DNA from: Clostridia bacterium
Lineage (GTDB): Bacteria; Bacillota; Clostridia; Oscillospirales; CAG-272
Assembly: GCA_017444735.1 (NCBI GenBank)
Contig: JAFSWB010000025.1
Span: forward strand, 1 to 54,373
Reading direction: 5' to 3'
Length of the DNA: 54,373 nt
The notes below the pieces were generated by a model. That model did no database searches. It saw nothing but the letters and a program-made list of their open reading frames with translations, and was not told the DNA's origin. Positions 1 through 8,158 of this stretch are shown piece by piece (position 1 is the stretch's first letter; every line of letters begins with the position of its first letter). The translations under genes were made by a program, and so were the position numbers.

Positions 1-112
1 AAATGATGAAATGAGTTCCGCTTCATGCGCCGAAGGCGCTCATCATTCGGCGAAGCCGTTCATCATGCGCGAAAGCGCTCATCATGTGCCGCGCAAGCGG
101 AACTCATCATTT
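1..112. repeat. Nested hairpin repeat block with TCATCAT spacers
   Basis: An outer inverted repeat (AAATGATGA plus GTTCCGCTT near the start, AAGCGGAACTCATCATTT at 95-112) encloses small hairpins: GCGCC-GAA-GGCGC (27-39), CGGC-GAA-GCCG (48-58), GCGC-GAAA-GCGC (67-78) and CCGC-GCAA-GCGG (89-100). They are separated by TCATCAT-type spacers, and the loops are GAA or GNRA-like. No coding sense is apparent. It resembles an extragenic structured repeat, and other copies in the genome are likely but cannot be seen here. Confidence 0.7.
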
Positions 113-138
113 GCCGACTGTCCTTAAGAACAGTCGGC
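113..138. repeat. Near-perfect 26-bp palindrome
   Basis: GCCGACTGT and ACAGTCGGC flank CCTTAAGA. The whole 26 bp is self-complementary apart from one base pair. It directly abuts the hairpin repeat block and may be its boundary, or a stem-loop at the end of the leftward rubrerythrin transcript. Confidence 0.6.
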
Positions 139-174
139 ATATTTCGCGCCCTTTTTGAAAAGTTTTTGAGGGGG

Positions 175-207
175 CCGGGGGGAACTTTTGTCAAAAAGTT
201 CCCCCGG
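175..207. terminator. Stem-loop downstream of rubrerythrin
   Basis: GGGGGAACTTTT and AAAAAGTTCCCCC pair around a GTC loop, eight bases beyond the rubrerythrin stop. It is a strong stem with U-rich and A-rich arms. No clean T-tract follows on the leftward strand, so it may be a terminator or an RNA-stabilising stem. Confidence 0.5.
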
Positions 208-214
208 ATATAAT

Positions 215-856
215 TCAATAATTCTCCGCGTTGACTTCGAAGTACGCCTGCGGGTGAGCGCAGACGGGGCAGACGTCGGGGGCTTTCGTGCCGACGACGA
301 TGTGACCGCAGTTGCGGCACTCCCACACCTTGACCTCGCTCTTCTCGAAGACGGCTTTCGTCTCGACGTTTGAGAGAAGAGCGCGGTATCTCTCCTCGTG
401 ATGGCGCTCGATGGCGGCGACTCCGCGGAATTTCCCGGCGAGCTCGGTAAAGCCCTCTTCCTCCGCTTCTTTAGCGAATCTCTCGTACATATCGGTCCAC
501 TCGAAATTCTCGCCGTCGGCGGCGGCGCCGAGGTTCTCCGCGGTCGTGCCGATCCCTTCGAGCTCCTTGAACCAGAGCTTTGCGTGCTCCTTCTCGTTCT
601 CGGCGGTCTTCAGGAAAAGGGCGGAAATCTGCTCGAAGCCCTCTTTCTTCGCTTTCGACGCGAAATAAGTGTACTTGTTTCTCGCCTCCGACTCTCCGGA
701 GAACGCGTCGCGGAGATTCTGCTCCGTCTTCGTTCCCTCGTAGCGGTTCTTCAGCTGTTTCAGCTTGTCGCCCGCCGCGCGGCACTTGGGACAGACAGCC
801 GCCGCGTTTTCCGCCTCGAAAACCTCTCCGCAGATCTCACATTTGAAATACGCCAT
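215..856 (-). CDS. rbr: Rubrerythrin with rubredoxin-like centres at both ends
   Basis: A 213-residue cytoplasmic non-haem iron protein of the rubrerythrin family. These reduce hydrogen peroxide in anaerobes using electrons from rubredoxin or NADH systems. The N-terminus has a small CxxC...CxxC knuckle (CEICG and CPKCR, about residues 5-28). The middle is a ferritin-like four-helix diiron domain with the carboxylate motifs [15 protein letters not shown] and AAIERHHEE. The C-terminus has a rubredoxin-type centre (CRNCG and CPVC). The ATG at 856 is preceded by GGAAGG at good spacing; an upstream in-frame extension has no ribosome site. It lies 49 bases after the serine hydrolase and probably has its own weak promoter. 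Assignment to the family is firm; the exact electron donor is not visible. Confidence 0.95.
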   Translation of the reverse strand: MAYFKCEICGEVFEAENAAAVCPKCRAAGDKLKQLKNRYEGTKTEQNLRDAFSGESEARNKYTYFASKAKKEGFEQISALFLKTAENEKEHAKLWFKELEGIGTTAENLGAAADGENFEWTDMYERFAKEAEEEGFTELAGKFRGVAAIERHHEERYRALLSNVETKAVFEKSEVKVWECRNCGHIVVGTKAPDVCPVCAHPQAYFEVNAENY

Positions 857-897
857 ATTTATCCTTCCTTTCCGGGCGCACACGGCGCCGTCTTTTT

Positions 898-925
898 TTA
901 TTATGTCAATTTGAGAACGAGACAA
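898..925 (-). promoter_or_regulatory. Candidate rubrerythrin promoter
   Basis: On the minus strand TTGTCT and TAATAA are separated by 16 bases, inside the end of the upstream serine hydrolase gene and about 40 bases before the rubrerythrin start. The match is weak. Confidence 0.35.
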
Positions 926-2045
926 TTCCCTCTTCGACGAGCCCCTCGTACATATACTGCCTCAGACTTTCGAGAGTGTGGCCGGGACTTTCGAGCAGAT
1001 GGCGCGCGCTGACGAGCGAGACGCGGTTTTTCGGGTCGATTATCACGACGGAACCGGCGGCGCCGTCCCATCCGAACTCGCCTCTGACGGCGTACCCGTC
1101 GACCTTTTCGGGGAAGGTCATCGTTCTCACGCCGAGGCCGTAGCCGTACCCGGCGAGATAATCGAAATATTTGAGGATCATCGTACCGATCCGGTTTTCG
1201 CGCCACATATCGACCGTCTCCGGCTTCATGATCGAAACGCCGTTTTCAGCCGTGCCGCCGCACGCGAGCGCGTCGGCGAAGACGGCGAGATCGTCGACGG
1301 AGCAGACGAGGCCCGCGCCGCCGCTGTCGTACTCGGGGCCGAAGACGAGAGCGCACGAGTTGTGCGTCCTCACCAGGCCGCCCTTCTCCTCGTCCCAGCG
1401 GTACTGGGTCGCTATTCGACATTTGTCTTTTTCTGCGACGGGGCGGTACGTCGAATCCTTCATGCCGAGCGGATCGAAGATGACCCTCTTGGCGTAATCG
1501 GCGAACCGCTCGCCCGCCGCGACCTCGCAGACCGCCGCGAGGACGTCGTGCGAGAGACCGTAACGCCACGCGGTCCCCGGCTCGAACGCCAGGGGCTGAC
1601 GCGCTATGAGCGCCGCCGTTTCAACGGTCGGGCAGGGCGCGCCGATCCGCCTTTTCAGCTCGAGGAGCTCGGGATAATCGGTGTCGTAGGTGAGCCCGGA
1701 CGTCATCGTCGCGAGGTTGAAAACGGTCATCCCGTCGCCGACGGGCGGCGAGTCGGGGCATCGCGCCTCCGCGAAAGCGGGTATGTATTTCGCGACGGGA
1801 TCGTCGAGCCTGACCACGCCTTTTTCGACAAGCGTCATAAACGCGGCGCAGGTGACGACCTTCGAGACGGACCACATCAGGTAGAGCTCGTCTCCCTTGA
1901 TCGGCGTCTTCGATTCGACGTCGGCGTATCCGGGACGGTAGCGGTATACCTCGCGGTGACCGACGCGTATTACCGTGTCGGAGCCGGGATCGAATTCCTT
2001 CGTTATCCGGTCGAGGTAGGCGGTAAGCGAGGAAAAGCTTTCCAT
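906..2045 (-). CDS. Serine hydrolase, class C beta-lactamase family
   Basis: A 379-residue protein of the beta-lactamase/penicillin-binding (class C, esterase EstB-like) family. The nucleophile motif SxxK is Ser59-Val-Ser-Lys62. The second motif is around [10 protein letters not shown], with Tyr and Ser as in family esterases. The third box is the glycine-rich GWDGAAGS near the C-terminus. There is no signal peptide or membrane helix, so it is probably cytoplasmic, and an esterase or peptidase role is more likely than antibiotic hydrolysis. AGGAGTG lies eight bases before the ATG. It sits 66 bases downstream of the G5/3D gene in the same direction, with an intervening hairpin. The substrate cannot be told from sequence. 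Confidence 0.88.
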   Translation of the reverse strand: MESFSSLTAYLDRITKEFDPGSDTVIRVGHREVYRYRPGYADVESKTPIKGDELYLMWSVSKVVTCAAFMTLVEKGVVRLDDPVAKYIPAFAEARCPDSPPVGDGMTVFNLATMTSGLTYDTDYPELLELKRRIGAPCPTVETAALIARQPLAFEPGTAWRYGLSHDVLAAVCEVAAGERFADYAKRVIFDPLGMKDSTYRPVAEKDKCRIATQYRWDEEKGGLVRTHNSCALVFGPEYDSGGAGLVCSVDDLAVFADALACGGTAENGVSIMKPETVDMWRENRIGTMILKYFDYLAGYGYGLGVRTMTFPEKVDGYAVRGEFGWDGAAGSVVIIDPKNRVSLVSARHLLESPGHTLESLRQYMYEGLVEEGIVSFSN

Positions 2046-2066
2046 GGGCGTTCACTCCTAATGAAT

Positions 2067-2099
2067 CCGGGTCTGTTCGCGTCGGTGCGTCAGACCCGG
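2067..2099. terminator. Intergenic hairpin
   Basis: CCGGGTCTG and CAGACCCGG pair around a 15-base loop between the G5/3D gene and the serine hydrolase gene. The U-rich run (AGAGTTTTT) follows on the plus strand, not in the direction of the two genes. It may therefore act as an RNA processing or attenuation stem rather than a true terminator. Confidence 0.4.
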
Positions 2100-2111
2100 A
2101 GAGTTTTTCGG

Positions 2112-3452
2112 TCAGTCAAGGATATAGCAGGTCATTTCCCACACGCCTGTCGGCGCGAAAACGTCGAACCACGGGCTTCCCTCCGTCATCCAGACGTCGA
2201 CCATGTTTCCGAAAACGCCGGTGTCCGCGGCGAGCCGTACGCCGAGGTCCATCGCGTCGTTCTTGAGGTAGATGCTCGTTCCGAGCGGGATCACGGACGG
2301 GTCGACCGCCACGACGCCGTCTCCGACCGGGAGACCGGACGCGGTGTTGCCGGGAAGGTTATAGTACGTCGCCCTGACCGTGAGGATCTTTGAATAGTGA
2401 TACTCGGTGCCGTCCGCGCCGTATATGACGCCGCCCGTGCCGTCCGATATGACGTACGACGGCTTCGTGCCGACGGTTATCACCTGATTTACGGGATAAG
2501 ACGAGACGTATTCGCTGTCGAGAGACCTGTAATTCTCCTCGCCGTTGATATACTCGATCGTGTAGGTCGTTTCCTTGTAACCGGGAACGCCCGCAGTCGA
2601 CTCATACGACTCGCCGGACGGGACGGAGTCGGAGTAAACGTATTCCGTTCCGAACGGGATCTCCTCAGTCAGCGTGACGGTCTCGTATCTGAGAGTCAGA
2701 ACGTCGATCACGGCGTCGTAATACACGTACTCGTCCGCGTTGATCGACGGGATGTGAAGACCGTCGAGAACGTACCCGTTGTCGGCGAGGATCTGTCTCA
2801 CCGTTCCGCCGTCGGTCTTCGCGTAAATGGGATCTCTGTCAAAAAACCGGAACTCCACGGAGTATTTCGGCTCCGGCTTCGCCGTCTCCGTCTCCGATCC
2901 TTTTTCGCCGTCGCGGTCCGGCTCGGTCTTTCCGGTTTCAACGGCCGCGTCGGACGGCTCGGCGGTCGATTCGTCGGGACCGACGCCGTCTGTTTCCGCC
3001 GTCTGTCTCGTCACGCCTTCTCCCATTTCGGCGGGACCGGCCGTCTTTTCCGTTTCGGGTACGGTCTCCGTCTCCGCCGCGGAGGAGGTCTTTTCCGCGC
3101 GGTCGGACGACGAGGAAATCGCCGACGCCGCGAAAACGCCCGCGCCGAGCATAACGACCGCGAAGATCACGCAGATCGCGACGACGGTCTTTCCTCTCGC
3201 GAGCCGGGGGTCGGAAACGACCGGTCTCGCTCTCTTTTTTTCTTCCGGCTTTTTCTCCTCTCTCCGGGAGCGGGAGCCGTCCCCCGTTCTGTTCGCCTGC
3301 CTCACCGAGGCCGTGTTTTCTTTGACGTTTTCCTCACCCGCGATGGCGGGATCATTTGCAGTTATCGGGTTTTCCGTCGGCCCGACGCCGACGGGTGCAG
3401 TTTCGGTGCGGCTTTCTACAGAACTTTCAGAATTATCTGATCGTCTATACAA
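2112..3452 (-). CDS. YabE-like DUF348-G5-3D cell-wall protein
   Basis: A 446-residue envelope protein. An 85-residue charged cytoplasmic tail is followed by one membrane helix (TVVAICVIFAVVMLGAG, about 88-112) and a long Ser/Thr/Glu/Pro-rich linker. Then come a DUF348-like region (about 190-235), a G5 domain (about 255-330) and a C-terminal 3D domain. The 3D domain keeps its three aspartates in VAVDPSVIPLG, AADTG and NMVDVW. In Firmicutes this arrangement is typical of YabE/Rpf-like peptidoglycan-active proteins, and 3D domains are MltA-like lytic folds. Translation appears to start at TTG (3452) after AAAGGGTG, with no better ATG. A TTGACT-17-TATAGT promoter lies upstream, leaving a leader of about 170 bases. 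The molecular activity is inferred from family only. Confidence 0.88.
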   Translation of the reverse strand: MYRRSDNSESSVESRTETAPVGVGPTENPITANDPAIAGEENVKENTASVRQANRTGDGSRSRREEKKPEEKKRARPVVSDPRLARGKTVVAICVIFAVVMLGAGVFAASAISSSSDRAEKTSSAAETETVPETEKTAGPAEMGEGVTRQTAETDGVGPDESTAEPSDAAVETGKTEPDRDGEKGSETETAKPEPKYSVEFRFFDRDPIYAKTDGGTVRQILADNGYVLDGLHIPSINADEYVYYDAVIDVLTLRYETVTLTEEIPFGTEYVYSDSVPSGESYESTAGVPGYKETTYTIEYINGEENYRSLDSEYVSSYPVNQVITVGTKPSYVISDGTGGVIYGADGTEYHYSKILTVRATYYNLPGNTASGLPVGDGVVAVDPSVIPLGTSIYLKNDAMDLGVRLAADTGVFGNMVDVWMTEGSPWFDVFAPTGVWEMTCYILD

Positions 3453-3521
3453 GATAACACCCTTTCGCCGTGCGGCGATTCCTTTCCGCCGGTAAAAAAC
3501 CGGTCAACTTGTTCTTCGCTA

Positions 3522-3550
3522 TGTACAAACCGCGGAAAATATTGTATAAT
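3522..3550 (+). promoter_or_regulatory. Candidate promoter toward the HAD phosphatase
   Basis: TGTACA, 17 bases, TATAAT. The -10 is perfect and the -35 matches four of six. It would give a leader of about 215 bases for the gene at 3773 and read across the opposing promoter at 3631-3659. Confidence 0.5.
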
Positions 3551-3630
3551 ACATAAAATGAGATAACTTTATATCCGCGGGGCTCCGGAAACGGCGCGCC
3601 GAGGCCCTTCCGAAGGCAATAACCTTATAA

Positions 3631-3659
3631 ACTATACCACATTTGCGGGGAAAAGTCAA
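3631..3659 (-). promoter_or_regulatory. Promoter of the G5/3D gene
   Basis: On the minus strand TTGACT, 17 bases, TATAGT, pointing at the leftward gene starting at 3452. Confidence 0.65.
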
Positions 3660-3772
3660 GTTTTTTCGCGCCGGGCGGCCGACGGCGGCGTCGGAGGACG
3701 CCTCCGGGCGTTCGGAAAGCCGCCGCGGACGACCATGATTCCGCCCACCCCGGGCGGGGAACGGAGACTGAA

Positions 3773-4585
3773 ATGAAAAAGACGATATCACTCGAAGAGC
3801 TTCACGAAAAAGAGGCGTTCATCTGCGATATGGACGGCGTCATTTACCACGGGAATATGCTCCTTCCCCACGTTCCGGACTTTGTCAGGTGGCTTGCCGA
3901 TAACGGCAAGAAGTTCCTGTTCCTCACCAACAGCAGCGAGAGATCGCCGAAGGAGCTGTCCCAGAAGCTCGAGAGGATGGGCCTCTCCGTGTCGGAGGAT
4001 CACTTCTACACGAGCGCGCTGGCGACGGCGTCGTTTCTGAAGAGCCAGTGTCCCGGCGGCTCCGTCTACGTGATCGGAGAGCCCGGACTCGTCAACGCCC
4101 TTTACGACGCGGGGCTCTCGATGAACGACTACAACCCCGACTACGTCGTCTTCGGAGAGACGCGGTCGATAAACTACGAAAAGATCGAACACGCCGTGAT
4201 GCTCGTGCGGGGCGGCGCCGGTCTCATTGGAACGAACCCGGACCTCACGGGACCGACGGAGAACGGGATAATGCCCGCGTGCCGCGCTCTTATCGCGCCG
4301 ATCGCTCTCGCCACGGAGTGCGAGCCGTACTTTATCGGAAAGCCGAACCCGCTCATGATGCGCCACGCGCTGAAGCGTCTCGACGTCCACAGGAGAGACG
4401 CCGTTATCATCGGTGACAGGATGGACACGGACATCGTCGCAGGCGTCGAGAGCGAGCTCGACACGGTCCTCGTCCTCTCCGGCGTCACAGACCTTGATAT
4501 GCTCGGAAAATTCTCATACAAACCGAAGTACGTGATGAAGGACGTCGGAGACGTCATTTTCGACGAGATTCCTCTTCTCCTCTGA
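3773..4585 (+). CDS. HAD-IIA family (NagD-like) sugar/nucleotide phosphatase
   Basis: A 270-residue cytoplasmic phosphatase of HAD subfamily IIA, the NagD/AraL/pNPPase group, usually 250-280 residues. Motif I is ICDMDGV with catalytic Asp19 and Asp21, motif II is FLTNSS, and the C-terminal motif is IGDRMDTDIVAG binding Mg2+. The cap of type C2 lies between them. The family dephosphorylates sugar phosphates or nucleoside monophosphates; the substrate here is unknown. The ATG follows CGGAG. Its 3' end overlaps the convergent TauE-like gene by 32 bases. The leader is long and GC-rich with several possible stems. Confidence 0.92.
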   Translation: MKKTISLEELHEKEAFICDMDGVIYHGNMLLPHVPDFVRWLADNGKKFLFLTNSSERSPKELSQKLERMGLSVSEDHFYTSALATASFLKSQCPGGSVYVIGEPGLVNALYDAGLSMNDYNPDYVVFGETRSINYEKIEHAVMLVRGGAGLIGTNPDLTGPTENGIMPACRALIAPIALATECEPYFIGKPNPLMMRHALKRLDVHRRDAVIIGDRMDTDIVAGVESELDTVLVLSGVTDLDMLGKFSYKPKYVMKDVGDVIFDEIPLLL

Positions 4586-4949
4586 CTTCCCCGCGTTTTC
4601 CGAAGGCGATCGCTCCCGCGGCCGTGAGAAATCCGCCGAAGATCCGCCTCAGGACGTCTCCCGGAAGGACCCGTCTCAGAAGATATCCCCCCGCCATCCC
4701 GGGGATCCCGAGGATGACGAAGAGAGCGAGGATCCCCGGACTGACGCGCCGCTTCGACAGGTGGTACGGGACCGCCGTCAGCGACACGGAGATGAAAAAG
4801 ACGAGATTGAGCCACTGCGCTTTTATCTGTTCCGTCCCGAAAAAGACGGTCAGATAAAGGACGAGGAGCCCTCCTCCGCCGACCCCGGTCCCGGTGAGGA
4901 CCGCGACGGCGAAGACGGCGGGCAAGGTCCAAAGATCCAAAAAATTCAC
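4554..4949 (-). CDS. Half-length TauE/SafE-like membrane protein (second of pair)
   Basis: A 131-residue hydrophobic protein with about four membrane helices, half the size of a usual TauE/SafE permease (about 250). The conserved glycine-rich entry is TGTGVGGGGLLVLYL, like the N-terminal half repeat of the family. The GTG start at 4949 overlaps the TGA stop of the upstream half gene (GTGA), so translation is probably coupled. The two halves may pair to make one transporter of sulfite, organosulfonates or similar anions, by family analogy. The start is chosen for the overlap; an in-frame extension upstream is arginine-rich and is a shadow of the partner gene. The last 32 bases overlap the convergent HAD gene. 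Confidence 0.8.
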   Translation of the reverse strand: MNFLDLWTLPAVFAVAVLTGTGVGGGGLLVLYLTVFFGTEQIKAQWLNLVFFISVSLTAVPYHLSKRRVSPGILALFVILGIPGMAGGYLLRRVLPGDVLRRIFGGFLTAAGAIAFGKRGEVRGEEESRRK

Positions 4950-5332
4950 CCCAATATCAGATATATGCCGCCGAAGACGGTCAGAGCCGCGAAGATCCGC
5001 GAGAGCGTGCCGCTTTTCATTTTGTCGGAGAGGAACGCCCCGAGCAAGCCGCCGGCGGCTCCGGGGAGGATCAGCGTGAAAAGGACGTTCGGGTCCCCCG
5101 CGGCGGCGGGCGGATACGTCGTGAGCGACAGAAGCGAGATCGGAAGCACCGCCGCCATCGCCGCGGCGAAGTGGTCCTTGCCGGCGTCTCCTCCTTTCTT
5201 CCCGAGCGAACGGCACACGAAATAAAACACGGTTCCCGCTCCCGAGCCGATCAGTCCGTTTACGGCTCCGGCGGCGACCGCTCCCGCCGCGGCGGCGGCA
5301 AACGAGAGGACGCGATCTCTTTTCAAGGGCAT
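4946..5332 (-). CDS. Half-length TauE/SafE-like membrane protein (first of pair)
   Basis: A 128-residue membrane protein with about four helices and the motif NGLIGSGAGTVF near the N-terminus, equivalent to the glycine-rich motif of its partner. GGAGGCGGGAG precedes the ATG at 5332. It ends in a GTGA overlap with the second half gene. Together the two genes encode the two homologous repeats that a normal TauE/SafE permease carries in one chain. This is the same type of family as DUF81 and sulfite exporters. It diverges from ftsK with about 145 bases between starts. Confidence 0.82.
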   Translation of the reverse strand: MPLKRDRVLSFAAAAAGAVAAGAVNGLIGSGAGTVFYFVCRSLGKKGGDAGKDHFAAAMAAVLPISLLSLTTYPPAAAGDPNVLFTLILPGAAGGLLGAFLSDKMKSGTLSRIFAALTVFGGIYLILG

Positions 5333-5357
5333 CACCGCTCTCCCGCCTCCTTCCGGC

Positions 5358-5386
5358 TTGAAATAATCGGTAAAATCTGTTAAAAT
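5358..5386 (+). promoter_or_regulatory. ftsK promoter
   Basis: TTGAAA, 17 bases, TAAAAT, about 90 bases before the ftsK start and pointing into it. Confidence 0.65.
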
Positions 5387-5476
5387 ATACAGGATAGGTA
5401 TAAATCGGTATTCGCCGCGTCTCAATTGTTGACGCGCCGCGGGTCCGTTATTCAAAGAGAAAGGCACGGGTAAAAA

Positions 5477-8128
5477 ATGGCATCGGGCAAAAAAACGCCT
5501 ACTCGTAAATCGAACGGCAATCAAAAAAAGGCCGCTCCCGAGAAGGTCCCCTCCCGCAGCAAGGCGGAAGAGACGGGACGCCGCTCCGGAGGAGGCGCTT
5601 TTGTCGCGCAGTTTGCGCCGTACGTTCTCGGCGTTCTCGCGGTGCTGATCGCCGTCTGCCTCATTTCGGGCGCGGGCGTCGTGGGCGGGGCGCTCAAAAG
5701 GTTCCTGCTCGGCGTCAACGGCGCGGTCGCTTTTTCGCTCCCGCTGTTCCTGATCCTTCACGCGGTCACCCTTAACAAGGATCTGCGCTACGGATATCTG
5801 ATCGTCAGGGCGGTCAGCTCCGTCGTCTCGTACACGTTCATTTCCGTCCTCGTTCACGTCCTGTCCTCCGTCGGAGCCGAGTCAAAGGCGGCGGTCAACT
5901 ACCCGAACGGCGTCAATCTGATCGGCGGGGGAGCGATAGGCGGCGGCATCGGCGGCATGATGACGGGCGGCTTCGGAAAGCCCGGAACGCTCGTTATCGT
6001 ATTCGCGATCCTTATCGTTTCCGTTCTTCTCATGTTCGGCTTCACTCCGAGAGCGTTCGCAAGGATGCTGAGGGAGAGGGCGAAGGAAAGAGCGGAGATG
6101 AGGGCGGCTCAGCGCGAAGCGGAGCGGATCGAGCCCGATCAGTATCCGATCGTTCCCGCGAAGAGAGAGCGCAGAGTCAGGCGCGAAAAGGAGGAAACTC
6201 CGGACCCCGCTCCCGTAAGATTCAGATACAGGAGAAAAAAGCCGTTCACGCCCGATATCCCGCTTGACGACGATTATCCGGAGGACAAAGAGGCCGGAGA
6301 GGATACCGAGGAGAAGATCTTCGAGGAAGCCATGGCGAGGACGAAGCGGCGCAGACTCGCCGCGGGCGGGGAATACGAGACCCCGGACGCCGTGCGCGGC
6401 GGCGGAATGAAGCGCGAGAGAAAAACGGCGCCCTCCGACAAAGCGGCGGACGAAGAGAAAGAAGCCGTCAGAGTGAAGAGAACTCCGGTCGGAAAGCCCG
6501 CGGACGAAGAGACGAAGAAATACGTCTTCCCGCCGGTCGATCTGCTTCCCCGCGACGAACAGTCGGGCGGCGCGAACGTGAGGGAAGAGCTTCAGGAGAA
6601 CGGAAACAAGCTCGTCGAGACGCTCCGCAGCTTCAACGTGAGAACGCGGATCGAGGATATCCAGCGCGGACCGACGATCACCAGATACGAGCTCCTTCCG
6701 GAGCCCGGAACGAGAGTCCGTTCGATCATAAATCTCGTCGACGACATCTCGCTCAATCTCGCCACGACGGGCGTCCGTATCGAGGCGCCGGTGCCCGGCA
6801 AGGCCGTCGTCGGCATCGAGGTCCCGAACAAGAACAAATCGGTCGTCCACCTGAGGACGCTGATAGAGAGTAAGAAATTCACCGAAAATCCGTCGAAGCT
6901 GTTCTGCGCGCTCGGCGAGGACGTCGCCGGCGAGGCGGTCTTCCTCGACATCGGCAAAATGCCCCATCTTCTGATCGCGGGCGCTACCGGAATGGGCAAA
7001 TCGGTCTGTATCAACAGTATTGTCGTGTCCCTCCTGTATAAAGCGACTCCGGAGGAGGTCAAACTTATAATGATCGACCCGAAGAAGGTCGAGTTCAATA
7101 TCTACAACGGCATCCCCCACCTGCTCGTCCCCGTCGTGACCGACCCGAAGAAGGCGGCGGGCTCGCTCTCGTGGGCGGTGTCGGAGATGGAACGCCGTTT
7201 CGGTCTCATCGAGGCGGTGGGAGTCAGAGAGATCACCGCATATAATAAAGCGACGGCGAACGATCCCGATTACGAGTACCTGCCGTATATCGTCATCATC
7301 ATCGACGAGCTCGCCGACCTTATGATGACGGCGCCGGACAACGTCGAGGATTCGATCTGCCGTCTGATGCAGAAGGCGAGAGCCGCCGGGATGCACGTCA
7401 TCATCGGTACGCAGAGACCGTCCGTCGACGTCATCACCGGTCTTATCAAGGCGAACATCCCGTCGCGTATCGCGTGTACCGTCGCCTCGCAGGTCGACTC
7501 GAGAACGATCCTTGACAGAGCGGGCGCGGAAAACCTCATCGGGCGGGGCGATATGCTCTATCTTCCCGTCAGCGCGTCGAAGCCGATCAGGGTCCAGGGC
7601 GCGTTCGTCCACGAAAACGACGTTGAAAACATCGTCACGTATATCAAGGACAAGAACAGGGAAGAGGCGGAGTACTCCAAGGAGGTCATCGACAAGATCG
7701 AGGAGGCCGCGAGAAACGTCGGAAACAAGAAGAAGGGAGCGCCGTCCCTCGACGGAGAACCGGCGGAGGCGGACGACGATCCGATGCTCCGCGACGCTCT
7801 CGAGCTCGCGGTGACGACGGGGAAGATCTCAACGTCTCTGATCCAGAGAAAGCTGTCGCTCGGATACGGAAGAGCGGCGAAGCTGATCGACAGGATGCAG
7901 GAGCTCGGCTTCGTGAGCGAACCCTCGGGGCAGAAGCCGAGAGAGGTGCTCATTACGAAAGAGCAGTTCATGGAAATGATAATGAGAAACGACAACGTCG
8001 GGAATGACGAGGGACCGGGCGGATCGGACGGCGGGTTTGACGATTACGCCGACGAAGAACCGGACGACGGGACGGCGGAGGAGCCGGACGACGAATTCGG
8101 AGATCCTCCGTTTGATACGGAAGAATGA
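5477..8128 (+). CDS. ftsK: DNA translocase FtsK/SpoIIIE
   Basis: An 883-residue septal DNA pump that moves chromosomes out of the closing septum. After a basic N-terminus come about four membrane helices (residues 40-190). A charged 250-residue linker rich in Arg, Glu and Lys follows. Next is the alpha/beta RecA-like motor, with Walker A GATGMGKS near 502-509 and Walker B IIIDELADLMM near 605. The C-terminal winged-helix gamma domain is at about 775-840 (RKLSLGYGRAAKLIDRMQ), followed by an acidic tail. All expected parts are present and the length is normal. It heads a rightward run of genes reaching mltG. FtsK-type division or SpoIIIE-type sporulation use cannot be separated by sequence alone. 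Confidence 0.97.
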   Translation: MASGKKTPTRKSNGNQKKAAPEKVPSRSKAEETGRRSGGGAFVAQFAPYVLGVLAVLIAVCLISGAGVVGGALKRFLLGVNGAVAFSLPLFLILHAVTLNKDLRYGYLIVRAVSSVVSYTFISVLVHVLSSVGAESKAAVNYPNGVNLIGGGAIGGGIGGMMTGGFGKPGTLVIVFAILIVSVLLMFGFTPRAFARMLRERAKERAEMRAAQREAERIEPDQYPIVPAKRERRVRREKEETPDPAPVRFRYRRKKPFTPDIPLDDDYPEDKEAGEDTEEKIFEEAMARTKRRRLAAGGEYETPDAVRGGGMKRERKTAPSDKAADEEKEAVRVKRTPVGKPADEETKKYVFPPVDLLPRDEQSGGANVREELQENGNKLVETLRSFNVRTRIEDIQRGPTITRYELLPEPGTRVRSIINLVDDISLNLATTGVRIEAPVPGKAVVGIEVPNKNKSVVHLRTLIESKKFTENPSKLFCALGEDVAGEAVFLDIGKMPHLLIAGATGMGKSVCINSIVVSLLYKATPEEVKLIMIDPKKVEFNIYNGIPHLLVPVVTDPKKAAGSLSWAVSEMERRFGLIEAVGVREITAYNKATANDPDYEYLPYIVIIIDELADLMMTAPDNVEDSICRLMQKARAAGMHVIIGTQRPSVDVITGLIKANIPSRIACTVASQVDSRTILDRAGAENLIGRGDMLYLPVSASKPIRVQGAFVHENDVENIVTYIKDKNREEAEYSKEVIDKIEEAARNVGNKKKGAPSLDGEPAEADDDPMLRDALELAVTTGKISTSLIQRKLSLGYGRAAKLIDRMQELGFVSEPSGQKPREVLITKEQFMEMIMRNDNVGNDEGPGGSDGGFDDYADEEPDDGTAEEPDDEFGDPPFDTEE

Positions 8129-8158
8129 TCCGCGTTACCGCGGAGAAACGGAGTCAAT

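Noticed and set aside
1..112. Possible CRISPR or tRNA cluster
   Set aside because: Hairpin units differ in stem sequence and are too short; no spacer or cloverleaf is seen.
978..2393. 471-codon plus-strand frame over the serine hydrolase and G5/3D genes
   Set aside because: Complement of two well-supported leftward genes.
5882..7612. 576-codon open frame antisense to ftsK
   Set aside because: Shadow frame; FtsK on the plus strand is complete.
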